Positions 6,180 through 12,625 of a stretch of DNA of 12,625 bases are shown piece by piece. Numbering within the stretch: the stretch's first letter is position 1; each line of letters begins with the position of its first letter. This stretch comes from Chloroflexota bacterium (GTDB taxonomy: Bacteria; Chloroflexota; Limnocylindria; P2-11E): NCBI GenBank assembly GCA_025350745.1, contig JANXXG010000230.1, positions 1 to 12,625 of the forward strand, in the 5' to 3' direction. The position numbers were made by a program, and so were the translations under genes. The notes under the pieces are model-generated. The model did no database searches. It saw nothing but the letters and a program-made list of their open reading frames with translations, and was not told where the DNA came from.

Positions 6180-6991
6180 CGAAGAGCTATCGGGCGCGCG
6201 TCGCCTACGACGGGACCGCGTTCGCGGGGTTCCAGATCCAGGATGACGCGCGAACGGTGCAAGGCGAGCTGGAACGGGCGCTCGCGAAGGTCTGCGACGA
6301 GCCGGTGCGTATCGCCGGTGCGGGACGGACGGACGCGGGGGTCCACGCGATAGGACAGGTCATGAGCTTTCGGACAGCCAGCCGGCTGGACGGGGCGAAG
6401 ATGGGACGGGGGGTCAACGCCCTCCTTCCCTCGGACATCGCGGTCTCGGCGCTCGAGCCGTGCGGGGAGGAGTTCCACGCCCGGTTCACGGCGACGGGAC
6501 GCACATATGAATATCGGCTTCGGGTGGGATCGGATCGCGATCCGCTCGAGCGCTGGGCGTATCACCATCCGGCCGCGCTGCGGCTGGATGCGATGCGCGA
6601 GGCGGGTGCCGCATTGATCGGACGCCGAGACTTCGGCGCCTTCGCCAGCGGCGAGGGCCCCAGTCGTGGGATGGTCCGGACGGTGCGGCGGGCGGACTGG
6701 TCGCGCGACGGCGACCTCCTCCGGTTCGAGATCGAGGCCGATGCGTTCCTTCGGGGCATGGTCCGCGCGATCGTGGGGACCCTGCTCTGGGTGGGACGCG
6801 GGAAGACCAGCGTGGAGCGGTTCGGCGAGATCGTGCGGTCACAAGACCGCGCGCAGGCCGGGCCGAGCGCGCCGGCACAGGGACTCTGTCTGACCCGAGT
6901 GACGTACGACGAGGACGAGACGCGAGCAGGACGAGCGGAACGAGAAAGACCGATGCGAGGGACAAATGCCGACGACGACGATCAGCACTAG
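6179..6991 (+). CDS. truA: tRNA pseudouridine(38-40) synthase TruA with apparent ACG start
   Basis: TruA converts uridines 38-40 in the tRNA anticodon arm to pseudouridine. The catalytic aspartate lies in the GRTDAGVHA motif; the beta-strand start [18 protein letters not shown], the RTYEYRL segment and the [14 protein letters not shown] motif complete the fold. The frame is open back to a TAG at 5981, but contains no ATG, GTG or TTG upstream of GTG 6257. That GTG would delete the conserved N-terminal strand. The homology-expected start is ACG at 6179, giving 270 residues beginning (M)[11 protein letters not shown] and overlapping the rplQ stop as TAACG, one base from the common TAATG overlap. 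AAGG (6171-6174) lies four bases upstream. ACG may be a true rare start or a base error. The last 30 residues are a charged tail, overlapping rplM by 26 bases. Confidence 0.9.
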   Translation, partial: TKSYRARVAYDGTAFAGFQIQDDARTVQGELERALAKVCDEPVRIAGAGRTDAGVHAIGQVMSFRTASRLDGAKMGRGVNALLPSDIAVSALEPCGEEFHARFTATGRTYEYRLRVGSDRDPLERWAYHHPAALRLDAMREAGAALIGRRDFGAFASGEGPSRGMVRTVRRADWSRDGDLLRFEIEADAFLRGMVRAIVGTLLWVGRGKTSVERFGEIVRSQDRAQAGPSAPAQGLCLTRVTYDEDETRAGRAERERPMRGTNADDDDQH

Positions 6992-7424
6992 GACGCGAAG
7001 CGCGAAGGCAAGCGAGATCGAGCGGCACTGGCGCGTCGTGGACGCGGACGGTGCGGTGCTCGGTCGCCTGGCCACGCAGGTCGCGGCGACCCTCCGCGGG
7101 AAGCACAAGGCGACCTTCACGCCGAGCCTCGATACCGGTGACCCGGTGGTGATCATCAATGCGGCGAAGATCAAGGTCACCGGGAAGAAGCTCTCCGACA
7201 AGCTGTACGTTCGCCACTCCGGCTACCCGGGCGGGTTCAAGTCGGAGACCCTCGAGCGTCTGCTCGAACGGCGGCCCGAGGAGGTCGTGCGGCGGGCGGT
7301 CCGTGGGATGCTCCCGCAGAATCGTCTTGGCGAGCAGATGTCGCGCAAGCTCTTCGTGTACGCGGGGCCCGAGCACCCGCACCAGGCCCAGCGGCCAGAG
7401 ACGCTCGCGATGGAGAAGCGCTAG
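6966..7424 (+). CDS. rplM: 50S ribosomal protein L13
   Basis: L13 is an early-assembly 50S protein that binds 23S rRNA. The 152-residue protein has a Thr/Ser-rich N-terminal lead of about 15 residues, then the family core: the [17 protein letters not shown] start, [17 protein letters not shown], the [16 protein letters not shown] loop, [12 protein letters not shown], and the [14 protein letters not shown] end. The ATG at 6966 is preceded by GAGGGA at close spacing. Its first 26 bases overlap the 3' end of truA, in another frame, so translation of the two is probably linked. The stop sits directly against the rpsI ATG with no spacer, which is the nearly universal rplM-rpsI pairing. The lead before SEIERHW may be lineage-specific. 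Confidence 0.96.
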   Translation: MPTTTISTRTRSAKASEIERHWRVVDADGAVLGRLATQVAATLRGKHKATFTPSLDTGDPVVIINAAKIKVTGKKLSDKLYVRHSGYPGGFKSETLERLLERRPEEVVRRAVRGMLPQNRLGEQMSRKLFVYAGPEHPHQAQRPETLAMEKR

Positions 7425-7820
7425 ATGAAGACCATGCCGTATTTCCAGGGCACCGGTAGCCGAAAGACGAGCGTCGCACGGGTGCGGCTCGTTCCCGGCG
7501 AGGGCACCGTCGTCGTGAACGGCAAGGCGCTCGAGGAGTACTTCGGTCGCGATGGCTATGCCGAGCTCGCGGTCGCGCCGTTCTCCGTGACGAGCACGGT
7601 CCGGCGGTTCAATGCGATGGTGAAGGTCCAGGGTGGCGGCGAGTCCGGCCAGCTCGGCGCGATCCGGCACGCGATCTCCCGCGCCCTGCTGCAGGTGGAC
7701 CCCGAGCACCGGGCGGTCCTGCGCAAGGCCGGGCTGCTCACGCGCGATCCGCGCGCGAAGGAGCGAAAGAAGCCTGGTCTGAAGCGGGCGCGCAAGGCGC
7801 CGCAGTTCACCAAGCGGTAG
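7425..7820 (+). CDS. rpsI: 30S ribosomal protein S9
   Basis: S9 sits in the 30S head, and its C-terminal tail reaches the P-site tRNA. The 131-residue protein begins [20 protein letters not shown] and includes [19 protein letters not shown], the [21 protein letters not shown] helix region, and the [24 protein letters not shown] end. The terminal KR, which contacts tRNA, is present. The ATG at 7425 immediately follows the rplM stop and has GGAGAAG six bases upstream; ATG 7434 is less likely because its spacing is too long. A 52-base gap follows, with a short palindrome but no clear terminator, so transcription may continue into the next operon. Confidence 0.96.
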   Translation: MKTMPYFQGTGSRKTSVARVRLVPGEGTVVVNGKALEEYFGRDGYAELAVAPFSVTSTVRRFNAMVKVQGGGESGQLGAIRHAISRALLQVDPEHRAVLRKAGLLTRDPRAKERKKPGLKRARKAPQFTKR

Positions 7821-7839
7821 CGAGGGCTCGCAGGCGTCG

Positions 7840-7854
7840 CGTCCGGACCGGACG
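7840..7854 (+). promoter_or_regulatory. Short palindrome between rpsI and the TPR-like gene
   Basis: CGTCCGG and CCGGACG flank a single A, a 15-base palindrome in the 52-base gap after rpsI. As RNA it can form six pairs with a three-base loop. With no T-tract it is not a convincing terminator; it could be an operator or a chance GC-rich symmetry. No promoter boxes are evident nearby. Confidence 0.25.
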
Positions 7855-7872
7855 GGGCGCACACTACTCGCG

Positions 7873-8940
7873 GTGACGGCCGGTCAGGACTTCAACTACA
7901 AGGTCGCGCTCGCCTCCGGGCTGCGCGAGCTGCAGGCCGGCCGCCTCTCGAAGGCCGAGCAGCAGTTCGAGTACCTCTGCGCCAAGTTCCCCACGGCCCC
8001 CGGCGGGTATCGCGGTATCGCAAAGGTCCGTCTGGAGCAGGCTGACCGGTCCGGGGCGCTCACCGTCCTGCGTGACGGCGCCGCCAAGCTCGCGAAGGCC
8101 GGCGAGCACCTCGGGGTCGTCGCGCTCCTCACGGAGGCCCTGGGCCTCGATGCGCTGGATCTCTCCGCGCACCGCAGGCTCGCCGCCGCGCACGCGCTGG
8201 TGGGCGAGATGGATGCCGCCTGCGACGAGTACGCGCGCTACGCGCGCGCGATCGTGGGCACCGACCCGGCCGGGGCGCAGCGTGAGGTCCGCTACGGATT
8301 GGACTCGCTCGGGCCACAACCCGGTCTGGTGTCGCTCGCGCGCGAGGTCGGCCTGGACATCGAGTCGCGTGCCGCTGTCCCTTCGGCGCTGCGCGTCGAG
8401 CCGCGCCAGCCCGCCCAACCCTCACAACCGGCCGGCGCGATCCCCGGCATCCCACGGCGCGAACGCGCAGGTGAGCCCGCCGCAGCCATCGATCCAAGGG
8501 CCGCGCTCCTCGACGCGCTGGGCACCGATACGGTTTCCCCGCTAGCCGCCGCTGCGCCGGCGGCACCGGCCTGGGCCGAGCCACAGCGCGCGCGGGTCGC
8601 CGAGCCACCGCTCGACGACGGCGAAGATCCACTCGCCGCCGAGGAGCTTGCGGCACAGTACCTCGCGGCAAAGGACCCCCGAGCGGCCCAGTCGGCGTTG
8701 ATCGCCGCCCGGCACTTCATCGCCGACGGCCGCACCAGCGCCGCATCGGACCTCCTGCTTCAGCTCATCGCCTCCGGTCTCGCGGATCACCAGGCCCAGC
8801 GCCTGTTGATCGACGTCGTGAGCTCCATCGGGAAGCGCGACGTCGCGCGCGCGAAGTGCGCGCTCCTCGCGGAAGCGCTCCGGCTCGATGGCCAGGCGGA
8901 GCTCGCGATGGAAGTCGAGCGGCTCGCGCAGGCGGTCTGA
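7873..8940 (+). CDS. TPR-like helical protein of unknown function, upstream of cdaA
   Basis: I do not recognise this gene. The 355-residue protein has no signal peptide or membrane segment, so it is probably cytoplasmic. Residues 8-130 read as repeated helix pairs of tetratricopeptide type (for example AGRLSKAEQQFEYLCAKFPT and AHALVGEMDAACDEYARYAR). Residues 170-250 are a linker rich in A, P and E, and residues 252-355 are a second helical domain (AAEELAAQYLAAKDPRAAQS, then RTSAASDLLLQLIA). Such folds usually hold partner proteins. Its TGA overlaps the cdaA ATG (TGATG), so the two are coupled and may act together. The GTG at 7873 has no strong ribosome-binding site; the conserved start is uncertain. 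Possible roles are an adaptor for the membrane cyclase or the ribosome-adjacent operon; neither is shown. Confidence 0.75.
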   Translation: MTAGQDFNYKVALASGLRELQAGRLSKAEQQFEYLCAKFPTAPGGYRGIAKVRLEQADRSGALTVLRDGAAKLAKAGEHLGVVALLTEALGLDALDLSAHRRLAAAHALVGEMDAACDEYARYARAIVGTDPAGAQREVRYGLDSLGPQPGLVSLAREVGLDIESRAAVPSALRVEPRQPAQPSQPAGAIPGIPRRERAGEPAAAIDPRAALLDALGTDTVSPLAAAAPAAPAWAEPQRARVAEPPLDDGEDPLAAEELAAQYLAAKDPRAAQSALIAARHFIADGRTSAASDLLLQLIASGLADHQAQRLLIDVVSSIGKRDVARAKCALLAEALRLDGQAELAMEVERLAQAV

Positions 8941-9770
8941 TGGACGCGTTCTTTGCGGCCGTGCGCGCGCTCTTCAACGGTCAGACCTTCGGCTGGACCA
9001 ACGTCCTCGACATCGCGATCGTGTTCGTCTTCGTCTACTACCTGCTTGTCCTCATCCGGGGGACCCGCGCGGTGCAGCTCCTGCTGGGCGTGCTCGTTCT
9101 CGTGGTGATCTACGGCCTGGCCGTATTGCTGCAGCTGACGCTCACGAAGCTCGTTCTCCAGGCGGGCCTCGCGGTCGCGGCCTTTGCGATCGTGATCGTG
9201 TTCCAGCCGGAGCTTCGTCGCGCACTCGGGCAGATCGGCCAGCTTGGCCCGCTCAACCGCCTGTTGGCGCCGACGGATGACGAGGAGGTCGACCGGATGG
9301 TCGATGAGCTGACGCGCGCGGCACTGCTCATCAGCGGTGCGCGGCACGGCGCACTCATCGTCATCGAGCGCGGGACCGGTCTCCAGGACTACACGGAGAC
9401 GGGCGTGCTGGTCAACGGCAAGCTGTCCGCTGAGCTCCTCGCATCGATCTTCATGGTCCGTTCTCCGCTCCACGACGGCGCGGTGATCGTCCGTGGTCCG
9501 CAGATCCTCGCGGCGGCCTGCCTGCTGCCGCTCGAGGACACCCAGGAGCGCGCGTCCCACCGGTACGGCATGCGCCACCGCGCGGCCCTCTCGATCAGCT
9601 CGCAGACCGACGCGATCGTCATCGTCGTGTCCGAGGAGACGCAGGCGATCTCCATCGCGAGCAGTGGCAGGATCATCGGCGGCCTCGACGAGGAGCGGCT
9701 GCGTCGCGTCCTGAGCTCGCTTCTCCGCAGCCGGATCCAGCCGCTCCCCTTCCGCAGCAAGGCGTCCTGA
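8940..9770 (+). CDS. cdaA: Diadenylate cyclase CdaA
   Basis: CdaA makes the second messenger c-di-AMP from two ATP at the membrane; the messenger controls potassium and osmolyte uptake and affects cell-wall homeostasis. The 276-residue protein has about three N-terminal membrane helices (roughly residues 22-39, 44-66 and 70-88), then the VFQPELRRALGQIG junction and the cytoplasmic DAC domain. The catalytic motifs are intact: DGA at residues 179-181 (in SPLHDGAVIVRG) and RHR at 212-214. Length matches the family. The ATG at 8940 overlaps the stop of the TPR-like gene; a longer open frame beginning at 8856 is inside that gene and unlikely. cdaR begins three bases after the stop. It is sometimes named dacA. 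Activity is expected but not shown. Confidence 0.95.
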   Translation: MDAFFAAVRALFNGQTFGWTNVLDIAIVFVFVYYLLVLIRGTRAVQLLLGVLVLVVIYGLAVLLQLTLTKLVLQAGLAVAAFAIVIVFQPELRRALGQIGQLGPLNRLLAPTDDEEVDRMVDELTRAALLISGARHGALIVIERGTGLQDYTETGVLVNGKLSAELLASIFMVRSPLHDGAVIVRGPQILAAACLLPLEDTQERASHRYGMRHRAALSISSQTDAIVIVVSEETQAISIASSGRIIGGLDEERLRRVLSSLLRSRIQPLPFRSKAS

Positions 9771-9773
9771 CCC

Positions 9774-11030
9774 GTGGGCGATCCGGAGTACGCCCCCAGG
9801 CGCAGGGGCGGCATCCGTCGGATCGACTTCCGCCGCGCGATCACCCACGACTTTCCGTTGAAGGCCGCCGCGCTCGCGATCGCCCTGCTGGCGTTCGTCG
9901 CCGTCCTGGAGAGCACGCCCGAGGAGGCGGTCCAGACGTATCACATCGCCCTCGAGCGGCCCGAAGTACCCGCGGGCTACGTGCTGCGTGGCGCCCTCGG
10001 GGAAGTCATGATCAAGCTGCGCGGACCGCAGCCTGCGGTCGCCAGGATCGCGCCGTCGGATCTGCATCCGACCCTCGACCTCACCGGCGCCGACTTCACC
10101 CGAAATGAGCTGCAGGATCTGCCGGTCCGCGTGCCGCTGAACGAGCAGGCGATCATCGCCCAGACGGACCCCGCGGTCGTGTCGGTTCGCATCGAGAGGA
10201 TCGTGGCGCGGTCGCTCACCGTGCAGGTGCGATTCGCGAACGATCCGCCGCGGGGCTTCATGCCCGGTGCGCCGACCTTCTCGTCATCCGAGGTCCGCCT
10301 GATCGGGGCGCAGAGCCTGGTGTCGAGCGTCGCCGCGGTGCTCGCCACGATCCGGTTCGGTGACACGCCGATCGACATCTCCACGAGCGCCTCCGCTTCG
10401 CCGGTGGACGCCGCAGGAAATCCGGTGGACGGCGTCCAGTTGGATCCGCCGACGCTGCAGGTCAGCGTGCCGGTCCTCTCCACCTCGAGCACCCGCACGG
10501 TCCCGGTGCTCTGGTCGATCCGCGGCTCCGTGGGGGCCGGCTACTGGATCTCCCGAGTCACGACGGACCCGGTCGCGGTCCCGGTCCAAGGGGCCCCGGC
10601 CGCGCTGGCGGCGATCGACCGGCTCGACACCGGGCCCATCGACGTGTCCGGCCTGACGGCGAACGCGTCCTTCAGGGTGCCGCTGCTCCTGCCCGCCGGC
10701 ATCACGTTGCTGCAGCCGACCGATGCGGTCGTCGGGGTGACCGTGATCCCGCTCACCGGTACGCGCCCGTATCCGCAGATCGCGCTCGCCGTTACCGGTC
10801 TGGGGGCCGGCCTCGCGGCGGATACCGACCCGCGGACCGTCGACGTCGTCGTCGGAGGACCCCTTGCGGCGCTCGCCGCGCTCGGTCCCGAGGCGGTGAC
10901 CGCGACCGTTGACGCCACCGGCCGCACCATCGGCACCGGTCCGGCGGACGTCGTGCTGAAGCTCCCGGCGGGTGTTACGGCCATCACGCTGCAGCCGATC
11001 CGCGTGACCCTCACGATGAGAGCCAGATGA
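9774..11030 (+). CDS. cdaR: YbbR-domain protein CdaR, regulator of CdaA
   Basis: CdaR proteins are membrane-anchored and bind CdaA, tuning c-di-AMP production. The 418-residue protein has a basic cytoplasmic N-terminus (RRRGGIRRIDFRR), one membrane helix at about residues 27-46 (FPLKAAALAIALLAFVAVLE), and then an extracytoplasmic region. The rest is beta-rich and looks like about four repeated YbbR domains of some 80-95 residues, with recurring valine-rich strands and phrases such as VPAGYVLRG, PPRGFMPGAP, VGAGYWISR and LGAGLAADTD. The repeats are diverged, so their exact limits are estimates. The GTG at 9774 is three bases after cdaA; its ribosome-binding site is poor, consistent with translational coupling. 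glmM follows after 40 bases. Confidence 0.88.
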   Translation: MGDPEYAPRRRGGIRRIDFRRAITHDFPLKAAALAIALLAFVAVLESTPEEAVQTYHIALERPEVPAGYVLRGALGEVMIKLRGPQPAVARIAPSDLHPTLDLTGADFTRNELQDLPVRVPLNEQAIIAQTDPAVVSVRIERIVARSLTVQVRFANDPPRGFMPGAPTFSSSEVRLIGAQSLVSSVAAVLATIRFGDTPIDISTSASASPVDAAGNPVDGVQLDPPTLQVSVPVLSTSSTRTVPVLWSIRGSVGAGYWISRVTTDPVAVPVQGAPAALAAIDRLDTGPIDVSGLTANASFRVPLLLPAGITLLQPTDAVVGVTVIPLTGTRPYPQIALAVTGLGAGLAADTDPRTVDVVVGGPLAALAALGPEAVTATVDATGRTIGTGPADVVLKLPAGVTAITLQPIRVTLTMRAR

Positions 11031-11044
11031 ACCGAACTGCGCTT

Positions 11045-11065
11045 CGTCCGGCCATTGCCCGGATG
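11045..11065 (+). promoter_or_regulatory. Small hairpin over the likely glmM ribosome-binding site
   Basis: In the 40-base gap before glmM, bases 11045-11051 can pair with 11059-11065 (seven pairs, one of them G-U) around a seven-base loop. The right arm contains the only GGA-type ribosome-binding candidate (11061-11066), so folding would hide it and could limit glmM translation. The stem is short and the idea is weakly supported. Confidence 0.25.
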
Positions 11066-11070
11066 GTCCC

Positions 11071-12399
11071 GTGACCCGGCTCTTCGGCACCGACGGCATC
11101 CGGGGAGTCGCGAACCTCGACCTGACCCCAGAGCTCGCGCTCCGGCTCGGGCGCGCGGCCGGCCACGTCCTCGGCACCCAGGGGCACGAGGTCATCATCG
11201 GTCGCGACACCCGCCGATCTGGCCGGATGCTCGAGAGTGCCCTCGCCGCCGGGCTCTGCTCGGTCGGCATGAACGTGCGGCTCGCCGGGCATATCCCGAC
11301 GCCGGGCCTCGCGTACCTCGCTCGGACGGAGGATGTGGTGGCGGGCGCGGTGATCAGCGCGTCGCACAACCCGGCGCCAGATAACGGGATCAAGTTCTTC
11401 GACCACGCCGGTCTGAAGCTGCCCGACGCCACGGAGGACCGCATCGAGCAGGCGATGGCCGATGACGCGGGCCTGGCCCGGCCGACCGAAGGCGGGATCG
11501 GGCTCATCGGCGACGTCCGCGCCCTCGTGAAGAAGTACGAGGACTTCCTCGGATCGATCGCACCGGCCCTCGATGGGCTGCGCGTGGTGCTCGATTGCGC
11601 CAACGGATCGACCTATCGCGTCGCTCCCGCGGTCTTCGCCCGCGCGGGCGCGGACGTCCTCACCCTGTTCGACATGCCGGATGGCGCGAATATCAACCTG
11701 GGCTGCGGCGCCACCGCGCCCGCGGCGCTTCAGGCGGCCGTGGTGGAGCACAAGGCCGACGTGGGATTCGCTTTCGACGGTGACGGTGACCGGGTCATGA
11801 CGGTGGACAGCACGGGGACCGTGCTCGACGGGGACTTCGTCCTCGCACTCGCTGCCCGCCACTTCGCGAAGCACGGGAAGCTCGACCCCAAGGTGGTGAT
11901 CGGGACGATCATGACGAACGGCGGGCTCGAGGCGACGCTCGCCCGCGATGGCATCGCGCTCGTCCGTACCCAGGTCGGCGATCGCTACGTGTGGGAGGAG
12001 CTCGAGCGGCGGAAGGCCCAGTTCGGCGGCGAGCCTTCAGGCCACATCATCTTCCGCGAGTTCACCACCACCGGCGACGGGATCCTCACCGCGCTCGAGG
12101 TCCTCGCGCTCATGCGGTCCGAGAAGCGATCGCTCACGGAGCTCGCGCGCGAGGTGGAGCACTGGCCGCAGATCACGAAGAACGTGAAGGCCCCCCGCCG
12201 CCGCGAGTGGAAGGAGATCACCCGGTTCTCGACCGCGGTGCGCGACGCCGAAGCGGAGCTCGGGTCGGGCGGCCGGCTGGTCGTCCGTGCGTCGGGCACC
12301 GAGCCGGTGCTGCGGATCACGGTCGAAGCGCGCGACGACGCGACCGCCAGGCGGATCGTCGAATCGCTCGCCGCCGAGGCGATGGAGGCCCTCGCTTAG
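11071..12399 (+). CDS. glmM: Phosphoglucosamine mutase GlmM
   Basis: GlmM converts glucosamine-6-phosphate to glucosamine-1-phosphate, a step towards UDP-GlcNAc and peptidoglycan. The 442-residue protein has the four-domain phosphohexomutase layout: the start FGTDGIRG, the phosphoserine loop ISASHNP with S98, the metal loop DGDGDR at 236-241 (D236, D238, D240), the sugar-binding GGEPSGH at 319-325, and the phosphate-binding RASGTEP at 406-412. The length is normal for GlmM. The GTG at 11071 matches the family start. It follows cdaA-cdaR, an arrangement seen in Firmicutes, where GlmM binds and inhibits CdaA. The TAG stop is two bases before glmS, whose product supplies the GlmM substrate. Other members of the phosphohexomutase family could look similar, but neighbours make GlmM by far the best call. 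Confidence 0.95.
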   Translation: MTRLFGTDGIRGVANLDLTPELALRLGRAAGHVLGTQGHEVIIGRDTRRSGRMLESALAAGLCSVGMNVRLAGHIPTPGLAYLARTEDVVAGAVISASHNPAPDNGIKFFDHAGLKLPDATEDRIEQAMADDAGLARPTEGGIGLIGDVRALVKKYEDFLGSIAPALDGLRVVLDCANGSTYRVAPAVFARAGADVLTLFDMPDGANINLGCGATAPAALQAAVVEHKADVGFAFDGDGDRVMTVDSTGTVLDGDFVLALAARHFAKHGKLDPKVVIGTIMTNGGLEATLARDGIALVRTQVGDRYVWEELERRKAQFGGEPSGHIIFREFTTTGDGILTALEVLALMRSEKRSLTELAREVEHWPQITKNVKAPRRREWKEITRFSTAVRDAEAELGSGGRLVVRASGTEPVLRITVEARDDATARRIVESLAAEAMEALA

Positions 12400-12401
12400 C
12401 C

Positions 12402-12625
12402 ATGTGTGGGATCGTCGGCTACACCGGTCCGCGCCAGGCGCTTCCGCTGTTGATGAGCGGGCTGCGCCGGCTCGAATACCGCGGGTACGACTCCGCCGGG
12501 GTGGCGATCGAGCGCGACCGCACCCTCGCGGTCCGGCGCGCCGAGGGCAAGCTCGACAATCTCGCGTCCGTCGTTGCCGCCCGGCCGGTGACCGGCGACA
12601 CCGGCATCGGGCACACCCGCTGGGC
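12402..12625 (+). CDS. glmS: Glutamine-fructose-6-phosphate aminotransferase GlmS (3' partial)
   Basis: GlmS makes glucosamine-6-phosphate from fructose-6-phosphate and glutamine, the entry step to amino-sugar synthesis and the supply of GlmM's substrate. Only the first 74 residues are inside the window, about one eighth of the usual 600. They begin [17 protein letters not shown], with the catalytic nucleophile Cys at position 2 of the Ntn-type glutaminase domain, and include [16 protein letters not shown] and GIGHTRWA, which are family hallmarks. The ATG is two bases after the glmM stop and lacks a spacer long enough for its own leader. There is therefore no glmS-type ribozyme or other leader RNA here; expression must follow glmM. 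The remaining glutaminase part and both SIS domains lie downstream. Confidence 0.95.
   Translation, partial: MCGIVGYTGPRQALPLLMSGLRRLEYRGYDSAGVAIERDRTLAVRRAEGKLDNLASVVAARPVTGDTGIGHTRW

Noticed and set aside
6257..6991. truA starting at GTG 6257
   Set aside because: This start would delete the first conserved strand [10 protein letters not shown] of the catalytic fold.
6486..7862. 458-codon - strand frame opposite truA, rplM and rpsI
   Set aside because: It covers three conserved + strand genes and has low-complexity shadow composition, with no recognisable domain.
7821..7872. Intrinsic terminator after rpsI
   Set aside because: The only symmetry is a 15-base palindrome without a following T-tract.
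8787..10067. 426-codon - strand frame opposite cdaA
   Set aside because: Composition dominated by R, D and H and complete overlap with cdaA make it a codon-bias shadow.
10284..11603. 439-codon - strand frame opposite cdaR and glmM
   Set aside because: It spans two real genes and has no motif; it results from high GC at third codon positions.
12400..12401. glmS ribozyme or leader riboswitch before glmS
   Set aside because: There are only two bases between glmM and glmS, and no such RNA can be present there.

Overview
This is a GC-rich bacterial window in which every supported gene lies on the + strand and most genes touch or overlap. It is the 3' part of a large ribosomal-protein superoperon followed by a c-di-AMP/cell-wall-precursor operon. 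The gene order, the zinc-ribbon form of ribosomal protein S4, the basic or acidic tails on S13, L17 and RpoA, and the CdaA-CdaR-GlmM block suggest a GC-rich Chloroflexota-like organism from an uncultured class. This placement is an inference from general resemblance; no marker was searched, and another deep-branching GC-rich phylum is possible.

Layout. Positions 1-2647 hold secY (5' end missing), adk and map, joined by one-base stop/start overlaps. Positions 2532-2728 form an unusual junction. The 3' end of map carries an extension with three 15-bp repeats and a strong hairpin. A second hairpin spans the map stop, and a plausible extended -10 promoter follows. Positions 2729-6179 hold infA, rpmJ (37 codons, easily missed), rpsM, rpsK, rpsD, rpoA and rplQ. 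Positions 6179-7820 hold truA, rplM and rpsI. truA has no ATG, GTG or TTG that gives a complete protein; its best start is an ACG overlapping the rplQ stop. Positions 7873-12625 hold an unrecognised TPR-like helical protein, cdaA (diadenylate cyclase), cdaR (YbbR protein), glmM and the first 74 codons of glmS.

How the genes work together. The first two thirds make the Sec channel, adenylate kinase, N-terminal methionine removal, translation initiation, ribosome assembly, the RNA polymerase alpha subunit and tRNA pseudouridylation. The last third couples c-di-AMP synthesis and its membrane regulator to two enzymes that make glucosamine phosphates for peptidoglycan. This CdaA-CdaR-GlmM grouping is known from Firmicutes; the TPR-like gene translationally coupled to cdaA is the extra, unexplained member. 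I see no RNA genes, CRISPR array, insertion sequence, phage gene or gene-free stretch over 300 bases. The window is mainly core housekeeping DNA. Its novelty lies in details: the truA start, the map-infA junction, an adk hairpin, and the TPR partner of cdaA.
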